This document shows positions 23,461-30,096 of a DNA stretch of 36,714 nucleotides, piece by piece. Under the pieces are notes generated by a model. The model was not told where the DNA came from and ran no database searches. It saw only the letters and a list, made by a program, of their open reading frames with translations. The stretch spans positions 1 to 36,714 of the IMG/VR virus record IMGVR_UViG_3300045999_001064; one strand, written 5' to 3'. The stretch comes from a virus. Position 1 is the first letter of the stretch. Each line of letters opens with the position of its first letter. The position numbers were made by a program, and so were the translations under genes.

Positions 23461-26219
23461 ATTTTAATTGTTCCACCTGTTGCAACACCAACTAATACCC
23501 TACCTACAAATGTACCCAAGGCTGTTGAGCTATCACCATCTGCTTTAATATTAGCACCAGCAATTGCAGCAGCAGCTCTTATCTCCTCACCAGCAAGTGT
23601 GGTTGCTCTATTGGCATCATTCTCAGCAGACTGCCAAGCATGTGTCACACTGTCACGATATAGCTGTATCTCATTATTATATTCTGTCATGGTCATTTGC
23701 TGTGTGAGCTGGGCATTAGCTAAGTTGGCAGCATTGGTAGCTGCTGTGTTAGCTGTAGATATTTCTCTCTGCCATTGAGCATTAGACTGATCAATAACAA
23801 GTCTCTGCTGTGCATTAAACTGTTCTCTCTGGTTCTCCACTTCAGCATTAAACTTAGACACAGAGTTGGCCTGATCAGTATTAAACTGAGTCATGGCATT
23901 ATTCTGTGCTGCATTAAACTGACTTACTTGTGAAGAGAGAGTGGCAAAGAACTGGTTGGTTTGATTAACACTGCTAGCATTAAATTGCTTAGCAGCATTT
24001 TCAGCAGCAGCATCACTTAACAAAGCTTGTGCTGTTAGCTGTGTTTTAAGAACAGTGGTTTGCTGTTCATAAGACATATTAGTTAAATCAATTTGCAAAG
24101 CAGCTTGAGCATTATTAACAGCAGCCTGTTGTCTGTTATTTAAATTGGCTGTTTCTAGTGTGGCTGTCTGTGCAAGCTCAGCCATGAAAGCAGCTTGTCT
24201 GCTGTTAAGGTTTGCTAAGTCAACAGACTGAGCAAGCCTAGCATTCTCTAAAGCCACTTGTTGCTTAGCATTAAAGTTCATGTTAGCAATGTCTGAAACT
24301 TTAGAAGCATTGATAACACGGGTTTGGAAATTCTGATCAAACTCTTGACCTAAGAATGTAGCTCTTTGTTGTGCTGTGAGTACAGCTATCTGTTGTCTGT
24401 TAGACAGGTTCTGTGTAGCCATCTGTTGAAACACAGCAGCATCAGCAGAAGCAATTGGTAAAGCTTTCTCTAAAGCAGCTTGCACCATAGCAGCACCAGC
24501 AATACTAGAAGCACCAATACCTCTAGCACCCATCTCTGCTGTAATAGCTCTTAATGCACCAGCAGCCCAAGGAGGAGGATTCTTAGCATCAAAATCTTTA
24601 GTGAGCTTAGTGAGCTGTCCCTGTACAGTCATCTCTTCAGTGACAACTCCTTCAGCAGCTTTAGCCTTAGTAAGTTCTGTCTCCACCTTAGCCATATCTA
24701 CAGCAGAGCCAGCTACTGTCTCACCTGCTTGTAGTGTTCTATCTGCAGGAGCCTGTACAGTTTGAGCTTTGTCAATTTGTGCTGCTCTATCTGCAGCATC
24801 TTTTAAAGCTGTGGCTTCAGTTTGTGCTGCTGTCACTGTAGCAGCTTCAGACAACACTCCTTCAGTAGCTTTGACATCCTTTAACATATCTGAGATGCCA
24901 GTACCAGCAGTTGATGCTGTTACCTGTTCTGCTGTTAATGTTGTAGGAGCAGTGGCTAAAGATGTTGCTACTGCTGGAGCACCTGTAATTGTTTTAGCTG
25001 CTCCTGCCCTTTCTTCTGTACCAATTTTTTGACTATCAGTAGAAGTAATTAAACTAGCTTCAACTTGAGAAGCGGCCCCGGCTTGTGGTTTTCCTGTAGC
25101 TGAATAAGTAACATCACCAGAAGTTAATATGGCTTTATCTCTAGCTGCCTTAGCTGCAGCACCATCTGCTTCAGCTTTAGTTTTAGCAGCTAATGCTGCT
25201 TGTCTTTGTGCCTCTGTCTTTGCTGCTGCTAAGTCTGCATTAGCTTTAGCTAACGCATCTGCTGCTGCTTTAGTGGCTGCGTCTGCTGCTGCTTTATCTG
25301 CTGCTACCTTTGCTGCTTTGTCTGCTACTGCTTTAGCTTCTGCTGCTGCTTTGTCTGCATCTACCTTTGGTTGCAACTCTGTCTTCAGATTTGTGGAAGC
25401 TGTTATTAAATCTTTATCAGCTACAGCATTAAACCTTTTAGTAATGTCAGCAGCAGTGGCTGCATTACCGCCAATGGCTGTAGCAAACTCTTCAGGACTA
25501 ACCTTAAACTCAACCATGTAAGCTTTAATCTGAGCGTCTGTGAGTCCCTTAGTGCCATTCTCTTTCCACCAATCAGCAATGTTTTGCGTTGTGGCTTTAT
25601 ATCCAAAATTGGAAGTAGGTGGTGTTGTTCCTCCAGCAGGTGGTGTTGTTCCTCCAGCAGGTGGTGTTGTTCCTCCAGCAGGTGGTGTTGTTCCTCCAGC
25701 AGGTGGTGTCACCACAGTTGTAGGAGGAGTAACTGGTGTAGAAGGCGTTGTTATAGTTTTTGCTCCGCTTGAAGCAGGAGGAGCTATTACATCTTCAGGT
25801 GGTGTTACAACATCAGGCGGTGTAGGTGTAGCTGGTATTGAAGGAGCCTCTTCATAGCGTTTAGCTATGTCAGCAGCAGTGGCCTCATTAGCACCAATAG
25901 CTGTAGCAAACTGGTCTGGAGATACTTTATAAGTCTCCATTGCTGTTTTAATTTCAGCATCAGACAGTTTCTGATTCTTAGGGTCAGCCCACCAAGCAGC
26001 TATCTGTTCATTTGTAACAGCACCACCAGCTTGAAACCTACGCTTCATCTTAACCAATCCACCCTTAGCCATACGCTCAGCAAACTTACCAGAGATGGCA
26101 GCATACTTAGCTTCTAAAGCAGGAGAAGAAGCAATGAACTCATCAAAGCCCTGCATAGGTCCGTCATAGCCTAGCTTTCTAGCTACAACTGCTTTTTGTT
26201 GTGATGTAAAATCTCTCAT
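23457..26219 (-). CDS. Long Ala-rich virion protein with duplicated domain (920 aa)
   Basis: The N-terminus has a 60-residue segment ending MAKGGLVKMKRRFQAGG. Two copies of an about 57-residue domain follow, at about 68-124 and 208-266, each with a WW pair, then KVSP..FATAIG and ATAADI..R. A Pro-Thr linker lies between them, with four repeats of TPPAGGT (173-200). An Ala-Lys coiled region and a Gln-Asn-rich coil with repeated QFNA and NRQQA motifs come next. The C-terminus is glycine-rich (GRVLVGVATGGTIKI) and may insert in a membrane. I recall similar Gln-Asn coils in marine phage internal proteins. A fibrous or ejection role is inferred. Confidence 0.7.
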   Translation of the reverse strand: MRDFTSQQKAVVARKLGYDGPMQGFDEFIASSPALEAKYAAISGKFAERMAKGGLVKMKRRFQAGGAVTNEQIAAWWADPKNQKLSDAEIKTAMETYKVSPDQFATAIGANEATAADIAKRYEEAPSIPATPTPPDVVTPPEDVIAPPASSGAKTITTPSTPVTPPTTVVTPPAGGTTPPAGGTTPPAGGTTPPAGGTTPPTSNFGYKATTQNIADWWKENGTKGLTDAQIKAYMVEFKVSPEEFATAIGGNAATAADITKRFNAVADKDLITASTNLKTELQPKVDADKAAAEAKAVADKAAKVAADKAAADAATKAAADALAKANADLAAAKTEAQRQAALAAKTKAEADGAAAKAARDKAILTSGDVTYSATGKPQAGAASQVEASLITSTDSQKIGTEERAGAAKTITGAPAVATSLATAPTTLTAEQVTASTAGTGISDMLKDVKATEGVLSEAATVTAAQTEATALKDAADRAAQIDKAQTVQAPADRTLQAGETVAGSAVDMAKVETELTKAKAAEGVVTEEMTVQGQLTKLTKDFDAKNPPPWAAGALRAITAEMGARGIGASSIAGAAMVQAALEKALPIASADAAVFQQMATQNLSNRQQIAVLTAQQRATFLGQEFDQNFQTRVINASKVSDIANMNFNAKQQVALENARLAQSVDLANLNSRQAAFMAELAQTATLETANLNNRQQAAVNNAQAALQIDLTNMSYEQQTTVLKTQLTAQALLSDAAAENAAKQFNASSVNQTNQFFATLSSQVSQFNAAQNNAMTQFNTDQANSVSKFNAEVENQREQFNAQQRLVIDQSNAQWQREISTANTAATNAANLANAQLTQQMTMTEYNNEIQLYRDSVTHAWQSAENDANRATTLAGEEIRAAAAIAGANIKADGDSSTALGTFVGRVLVGVATGGTIKI
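25618..25701 (-). repeat. Four exact 21-bp tandem repeats
   Basis: A 21-bp unit beginning GGTGGTGTTGTTCC on the + strand occurs four times without a mismatch, followed by a partial fifth. Each unit encodes seven residues of the Thr-Pro-Pro-Ala-Gly-Gly linker. Identity at DNA level suggests recent slippage, so copy number may vary between strains. Confidence 0.9.
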
Positions 26220-26524
26220 ATGTTTCTTGGTTTCTCTATTGCTTCAGTTAAATAGGCAAGCATGTCTCTGTTATCTCTTAAGAGTGCTAACACTCCTACA
26301 GCTAAGCAGTACACTTGTCTCTCTGACAGTTTTAATTGGAAGCAGTCGTCTATAGCGTGTATACATTCATGTAACAATGTATCTGCCTCCGCTAAGGGGT
26401 GCTGACCAGACTTAATTTTAATTGCATAATCGTCATAGCTGTACTCTCCCAGTTGTTCTGGGAATACATCTACAACTCTAATCGGCACTTCTCTGCCAAT
26501 AATACTTAGAGAAGTCGGTAACAT
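26216..26524 (-). CDS. Small zincin-like metallopeptidase homologue (102 aa)
   Basis: The product has the zinc motif HECIH (52-56) within TLLHECIHAIDDCF, as in HExxH peptidases. The segment LSERQVYCLAVGVLALL follows. Small phage proteins with this arrangement are common, and their substrates are unknown. At 102 residues it is little more than the core zincin fold. It lies between the endolysin and the 920-residue virion gene, overlapping the latter by 4 nt, so maturation of a virion protein is possible but not shown. Confidence 0.75.
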   Translation of the reverse strand: MLPTSLSIIGREVPIRVVDVFPEQLGEYSYDDYAIKIKSGQHPLAEADTLLHECIHAIDDCFQLKLSERQVYCLAVGVLALLRDNRDMLAYLTEAIEKPRNI

Positions 26525-26557
26525 TATATACCTTTATGCCTTGTCATATCACAAATT

Positions 26558-26576
26558 GGTGGTCTAGTCAACCACC
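26558..26576 (-). other. Hairpin over the endolysin stop codon
   Basis: GGTGGT and ACCACC form a perfect 6-bp stem around a 7-nt loop that includes the TGA stop of the endolysin gene. No U-run follows, so termination is unlikely. It may stabilise the message end or slow ribosomes. Confidence 0.25.
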
Positions 26577-27182
26577 TAATACATGTAAGGCATGCTCTAT
26601 ATGCTTCTTACGATCTTCTAAACCAATAGTACCACCATTGATACGCTTTGTCATAGTGAGAATGTCACCGCTATCAGCATATTGATTGAGCCTATGGGTT
26701 TGCCAGAACCAGCCAGCGGTCTGGGCAGCATACATGGGTGTACGCACCAGCTCAGGCTGCATAATGAAATCAACTCCCAAGGCTTGTCCAGCGTGGAAGA
26801 AGTTATTCATGCCAGTTAGCTGTAAAAATCCGGAGCCACGGAACCTGAACCCATCCCCACTGGCCTCATCCCTGTTACCCATACGATTGCCGTAAATCCT
26901 ATTGGCGATACGCTGTGGCTGCTTCTCATAGGCAGCAGCAGTTTCAGGGGTGAAGCCCCATACACGCTTAGGAGTTTGAGGAAACAGCTTAAGCAGGGTG
27001 GGAGCACGATAGTTCAGGTTTTCTTCCATGATGCGGAAGTTACCACACTCATGACCACATTGACCAATCCAACTAGCTTGCTGTGCAGGAGTAACAATAT
27101 TAAACCTCTCAAAGGTTTCATTGAATGCATCAGCCAAAGATGGCTCAATGTGTAGCTGTCTTAGTTGTTCACTTGTTACCAT
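26568..27182 (-). CDS. GH19 chitinase-like endolysin (204 aa)
   Basis: The enzyme should cut the glycan chains of host peptidoglycan at lysis. The GH19 pattern is clear: GHECGNF with Glu45, then ENLNYRAPTLLKLFP with Glu54 as the likely second acid, GFRFRGSGFLQLTGMNNF, and TKRINGGTIG near the C-terminus. The length is normal for a single-domain endolysin. There is no signal peptide, so it needs a holin for export. It overlaps the i-spanin gene by 14 nt, as expected in a lysis cassette. Confidence 0.92.
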   Translation of the reverse strand: MVTSEQLRQLHIEPSLADAFNETFERFNIVTPAQQASWIGQCGHECGNFRIMEENLNYRAPTLLKLFPQTPKRVWGFTPETAAAYEKQPQRIANRIYGNRMGNRDEASGDGFRFRGSGFLQLTGMNNFFHAGQALGVDFIMQPELVRTPMYAAQTAGWFWQTHRLNQYADSGDILTMTKRINGGTIGLEDRKKHIEHALHVLGG

Positions 27183-27642
27183 TGTTTACCAACTCCCTCA
27201 TTTCGTTGTAGGCTGCGACACAGGCTGTGTGCTTGACGATGGCTTTGTCTCCTTCGGCAACGATGTCGATAAGAGTTGCAATAGTCTGTCGCTCAAGTTC
27301 GCTTGCATCGGCTCCGCTATCTCCTGTGGTAGGGGCGGCACTTGTGCTGGTTTGTATACAACTGGTGGTGGGGAGGCGCAACCTGCCAGTGTTAGCAAGC
27401 TCATGCATAGCAGTTTGCTTTTTAGATATTTCATTCTTTGCCTTTCTTAATGCTGTTTCTTTATCAGCAAGCTTAATGGTCATGTTCTTCTCTAGCTCAC
27501 GGGCTTCTTCATTCTTCTTAGCTATCTCTATCTGCATCTCTTGGTCACGCTCAAGCCAGCCATAATGATGACCAGTTTGATATGTACCAAATAGTGCAAC
27601 CATTGCACCAATGATGAGCCAAGGAAGTGGTATAGGAAACAT
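27169..27642 (-). CDS. Rz: i-spanin (Rz-like, 157 aa)
   Basis: The inner-membrane spanin joins with an outer-membrane lipoprotein to disrupt the outer membrane at the end of lysis. The product has one N-terminal membrane segment (LPWLIIGAMVALFGTY), then a long charged coil rich in Lys and Glu (about 32-85), and a periplasmic tail with several cysteines. The membrane, coil and place before the endolysin fit Rz. A second frame wholly inside it encodes the matching Rz1. The start overlaps the previous stop by 1 nt (TAATG). Confidence 0.88.
   Translation of the reverse strand: MFPIPLPWLIIGAMVALFGTYQTGHHYGWLERDQEMQIEIAKKNEEARELEKNMTIKLADKETALRKAKNEISKKQTAMHELANTGRLRLPTTSCIQTSTSAAPTTGDSGADASELERQTIATLIDIVAEGDKAIVKHTACVAAYNEMRELVNNGNK
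27198..27434 (-). CDS. Rz1: o-spanin lipoprotein (Rz1-like), nested in Rz
   Basis: The frame lies wholly within Rz in a different frame. ATG 27434 has AAAGG upstream. The product has a basic start, a hydrophobic segment and a lipobox LAGC with Cys19, so the mature lipoprotein would go to the outer membrane. The mature part is proline-rich (CASPPPVVYKPAQVPPLP), as in Rz1. It should pair with the Rz protein across the periplasm. Full nesting is the arrangement known from phage lambda. Confidence 0.9.
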   Translation of the reverse strand: MKYLKSKLLCMSLLTLAGCASPPPVVYKPAQVPPLPQEIAEPMQANLSDRLLQLLSTSLPKETKPSSSTQPVSQPTTK

Positions 27643-28181
27643 TAGTCCACCTCTTTTCTAGCCTGAGCTATCTCTTCTCTGTCCTCATCCGGCTCCATGT
27701 ATTCTGGGGGTGTTGTTGGTGGAGGACCGGGAGTCCAGCTTTCATCCAGCTCTGGGTTCTTCCAGACAGGCATAGCACCGAAAGGCTGGCTAGGAAGGCC
27801 ATAGGCAGACTGTGGTGAGGCGCAGCTGCTGTTAGGCATACCGTAGCCACCACCACCACATCCCTGCATCATAGGAGGCTGTGGCTTAAAAGCATTCTGT
27901 GCTGAGTTGACAGCCCTCTTACCTACAATGCCACCAATACCACCTACAATAAGTAATACTATATCATTAAGCATCTTAGTGTATGCTTGATCAATAGGAG
28001 CCATGCTCTTAATAGGCTGTGTTACAAAAGTAACAGAATATAGTAAGGCAAACACAATGCCAAATAGGATGACTGTAATAGCCACCACTACAAATCCCCA
28101 AACTCTAACCTCAAACTCTTCAGTTGTTAGCTTTGGTTTGGGCTGGCTTGGTGTCATCATTTTTGTTAGCAGTTCTATCAA
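27642..28181 (-). CDS. Two-span membrane protein, holin candidate (179 aa)
   Basis: Two membrane segments are visible: VWGFVVVAITVILFGIVFAL at about 28-47 and DIVLLIVGGIGGIVG at about 73-87. A glycine and proline-rich tail follows (CGGGGYGMPN, PGPPPTTPPEY) with an acidic end. The TTG at 28181 has GGAG with good spacing; the ATG at 28160 lacks one but would reduce overlap with the lipoprotein gene (62 nt with TTG). Location in the lysis cassette makes it a holin candidate, along with the 75-residue protein at 29133. The soluble tail is long for a holin. Confidence 0.65.
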   Translation of the reverse strand: MIELLTKMMTPSQPKPKLTTEEFEVRVWGFVVVAITVILFGIVFALLYSVTFVTQPIKSMAPIDQAYTKMLNDIVLLIVGGIGGIVGKRAVNSAQNAFKPQPPMMQGCGGGGYGMPNSSCASPQSAYGLPSQPFGAMPVWKNPELDESWTPGPPPTTPPEYMEPDEDREEIAQARKEVD

Positions 28182-28347
28182 TTTGTTTCTCCAAGATGGG
28201 GGCTACTAAATACTCAGGGCATGTCTGTGTGAATTGACATCTAGGTTTCTGACATTGCTCAGCATGAAAGTTGTCAGGGTTTTGACAGAAGTATCTGTAC
28301 CTATCCTCACAACCAGTGAGCAGCAATAACAACAATAAATATTTCAT
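28120..28347 (-). CDS. Small lipoprotein (75 aa)
   Basis: The product starts MKYLLLLLLLTGCEDRYRYF, with a lipobox ending in Cys13 (LLTGC). The mature part is cysteine-rich and has the CQNPDNFHAEQCQKPRC segment that I recall in lysis-region lipoproteins of other phages. A C-terminal Lys-Asp tail follows. It would sit in the outer or inner membrane. Asp is not clearly at the +2 position (Glu is), so outer-membrane sorting is more likely. Its role in lysis is inferred from location. Confidence 0.75.
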   Translation of the reverse strand: MKYLLLLLLLTGCEDRYRYFCQNPDNFHAEQCQKPRCQFTQTCPEYLVAPILEKQIDRTANKNDDTKPAQTKANN

Positions 28348-28493
28348 AAGCCAACTCTTCCCAACAGCATGTTTACAATCTTGTTAGACAAATCATCAGG
28401 CAAGAATTTTAAGAAGCCAAGAAACCATAAAGCTACACACCCATAGACAAATATCTTGAGTGCTAAGTCAAAGGTCTTTTGATATTCATTCAC
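28344..28493 (-). CDS. 49-residue membrane protein with GTG start
   Basis: GTG 28493 overlaps the previous stop by 4 nt (GTGA) and the stop overlaps the lipoprotein start by 4 nt (ATGA). The product has a central hydrophobic segment, ALKIFVYGCVALWFLGFLKF, from about 11 to 30, followed by LPDDLSNK. It looks like a single-span membrane protein. No family is recognised. The two exact overlaps and the membrane pattern are the evidence; a holin or antiholin role is possible. Confidence 0.7.
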   Translation of the reverse strand: MNEYQKTFDLALKIFVYGCVALWFLGFLKFLPDDLSNKIVNMLLGRVGL

Positions 28494-28981
28494 CGCCCAC
28501 ACCTTCTTGTTGTCTCGCAGAATTCCATCAACTCATAAATACCAATTCCAACCAAGAACAAAACAAAAGCACAGCCACCAATAATGATGGCAAGCTCATT
28601 CATCTCTTGTTCTTTTTCTTTAGCCTTCTTCTCTGCTCTTTCTAAAGACCTGAGTTCTCTTGCATCATCTATGTCCATCTGGTCTTGACGGGCTTTAATC
28701 TTGTTCCAAACGTCAACCTTGCCAGTAGTCATGAAGAGCATCTTGAGTTCTTCTTCAAAAGCTCTAGCCTGTTCAAGAGCCATCTCAATCTGGAGGGCAG
28801 TTCCCATGTTAGAGCCTTTGCCCTTCTTCGCCTCAATCAATGCTTTAGTTGCAGTTGACTTGGCATCAAACATCTTGCCAATCATTGGGGCAAGAGAACC
28901 TAAATCATTGGCAACCTTGCTGGCCTTCTTGACCATGCTGATGGCACTTTGTATGCCAGCTAGTGCTAACATTGGGTCCAT
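28490..28981 (-). CDS. Helical protein with C-terminal membrane span (163 aa)
   Basis: The first 120 residues are helical and charged (ISMVKKASKVANDL, RSLERAEKKAKEKEQEM), and one membrane segment, LAIIIGGCAFVLFLVGIGIY, lies near 130-149. The cysteine-containing tail CETTRRCGR ends the protein. I recall related proteins near lysis genes of aquatic podoviruses, without known function. A tail-anchored topology with the long coil inside the cell is likely. It is part of the coupled membrane-protein run. Confidence 0.65.
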   Translation of the reverse strand: MDPMLALAGIQSAISMVKKASKVANDLGSLAPMIGKMFDAKSTATKALIEAKKGKGSNMGTALQIEMALEQARAFEEELKMLFMTTGKVDVWNKIKARQDQMDIDDARELRSLERAEKKAKEKEQEMNELAIIIGGCAFVLFLVGIGIYELMEFCETTRRCGR

Positions 28982-28983
28982 GA

Positions 28984-29133
28984 TTATTTCCGTTCAACCT
29001 TTTGCCATTCAATGCATACAACCTTTCTGTTGTACACATCTCCAGTCCAAGTCCATCGGACACACCTATACTTTTCCTCCTTAGAAGAAACAGGGAAAGA
29101 TATCAATAAAGATATCAGTAGAGCCTTAGCCAC
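28984..29133 (-). CDS. Small exported protein with GTG start (49 aa)
   Basis: GTG 29133 overlaps the previous stop (TAGTG). The product begins with a signal-like segment (AKALLISLLISFPVSS), then a short mature part with YRCVRWTWTGDVYNRKVVC. I recall this RWTWTGDVYNRKV block in small phage proteins of the same type of cluster, with unknown function. The two cysteines could pair in the periplasm. It ends 2 nt before the next start. Confidence 0.7.
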   Translation of the reverse strand: MAKALLISLLISFPVSSKEEKYRCVRWTWTGDVYNRKVVCIEWQKVERK

Positions 29134-29360
29134 TACTGATGAAGTTTGTTTTCTATAGCAAGCCAGATGGCTCCACAGAAAGCACCAATAATTAATACTG
29201 GCTTCACTGCTCTAGCCAGCCATTCAAGCACAACAAAAGCACCAGCAGCAGCATTGAATGCTGTCACCACTGCTTGTGTGTTCTTGTCTAAGTTATCAAC
29301 CTTAGCTTCAACAGCGCACAGACGCTCATATATCTGAGCATGTGTTACTTCCTCAGCCAT
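29133..29360 (-). CDS. Putative holin-like protein (75 aa)
   Basis: The N-terminal half is a charged coil (HAQIYERLCAVEAKVDNLDK), followed by a hydrophobic C-terminal half with FVVLEWLARAVKPVLIIGAF and GAIWLAIE. One or two membrane passages are possible. This coil-plus-span form is common among phage proteins annotated as holins, and it is in the lysis region. I cannot tell it apart from the other candidates by sequence alone. Confidence 0.65.
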   Translation of the reverse strand: MAEEVTHAQIYERLCAVEAKVDNLDKNTQAVVTAFNAAAGAFVVLEWLARAVKPVLIIGAFCGAIWLAIENKLHQ

Positions 29361-29365
29361 AGGTA

Positions 29366-29668
29366 TTACTCAGCCGATGACCAAGGAGTTCCTGTAGCTT
29401 TAACAGGATTCTTCTGCAAAGCAATATTAGCCGCCAGAGCCGCCTCTGTACTAGCCTTATCAACCCCATTAGCCCATACCCATCCAAGGACTGTCTCTTG
29501 TGTCAGGTCTGCATAGGGAATAGTTGGTGTGCCATCAGCCCATGAGCAAGTTGAATAGATAGAGGCTGTGTAGTCTCCATCTACTGCTGTTGCAGTCCAA
29601 TGTGCAGTTGTTACAAAGCCGTTTGAGGTTTCACGCTCAAGTGTTGAGATAGTCCAAGTAGTAGTCAT
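29366..29668 (-). CDS. DUF7936-like phage protein (100 aa)
   Basis: The product begins MTTTWTISTLERETSNGFV and has tryptophan-rich strands (HWTATAVDGDYTASIYSTCSW) and a helical end with NPVKATGTPWS. I recall this as a small, widespread phage family (DUF7936 as I remember it) often near tail-fibre genes. The family role is unknown; a small virion or fibre-associated protein is plausible. The start overlaps the 44-residue gene by 4 nt. Confidence 0.7.
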   Translation of the reverse strand: MTTTWTISTLERETSNGFVTTAHWTATAVDGDYTASIYSTCSWADGTPTIPYADLTQETVLGWVWANGVDKASTEAALAANIALQKNPVKATGTPWSSAE

Positions 29669-29799
29669 ACTGTTTCCTTATTAGATTTTCTTTTTGCAAA
29701 GTAAGCCTCAAAAGTGACTTTTAATATTGGCTTTAAAAACAATTCCCATGTTGGTCTTAGCATCCAACCAACAATAAATGCAACAATAATTTCAATCAT
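29665..29799 (-). CDS. 44-residue membrane protein
   Basis: The gene is joined on both sides by 4-nt ATGA overlaps. The product (MIEIIVAFIVGWMLRPTWEL...) has one hydrophobic segment at its N-terminus and a basic C-terminal tail (YFAKRKSNKE), so the positively charged end should be in the cytoplasm. No family is recognised. Confidence 0.7.
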   Translation of the reverse strand: MIEIIVAFIVGWMLRPTWELFLKPILKVTFEAYFAKRKSNKETV

Positions 29800-30044
29800 G
29801 GGGTTACGCTTTCTTGAGCCGCTTGATAAGCCGCAATAACCGCTTCTGTCCAGACTGTATTGCAGATTGCAACAACATTAGCGGGAACGCCTGTCAGGTC
29901 TTGTGCGGGAGTTAGGCTTGAACGATGGTAAGATTTACTTAGTTCTTTGCCATCTTCCATGATGCGAGTAGCTTCACGATACAGAATGATGCCATTCTCT
30001 GTGACTGTAATCTGGTCTACGGCTGTAGTTTTAGTAAGTGACAT
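29796..30044 (-). CDS. Tail-fibre-adjacent conserved protein (82 aa)
   Basis: The product has the block ITVTENGIILYREATRIMED followed by KELSKSYHRSSLTPAQDL and a helix with ICNTVWTEAVIAAYQ. I recall this small family directly after tail-fibre genes in many phages, and it may be a fibre chaperone or virion component. That role is not established. The start has AAGGAAATC upstream. Confidence 0.7.
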   Translation of the reverse strand: MSLTKTTAVDQITVTENGIILYREATRIMEDGKELSKSYHRSSLTPAQDLTGVPANVVAICNTVWTEAVIAAYQAAQESVTP

Positions 30045-30072
30045 TTTGATTTCCTTTTAAGTTAAGTGTCCG

Positions 30073-30092
30073 ACTTGATAATCCAATCAAGT
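30073..30092 (-). other. Hairpin between tail-fibre and 82-aa genes
   Basis: ACTTGAT and ATCAAGT form a perfect 7-bp stem with a 6-nt loop in the 52-nt gap after the tail-fibre gene. No U-run follows, so it may protect or separate the messages and not stop transcription. Confidence 0.3.
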
Positions 30093-30096
30093 TAAG

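Noticed and set aside
25129-25521. Open frame opposite the Ala-rich coil of the 920-residue gene
   Set aside because: It is an artefact of the biased codons of the Ala-Lys region; the product is only alanine and serine runs.
25618-25701. CRISPR-like array
   Set aside because: The 21-bp units are joined without spacers and lie in frame in a coding linker.
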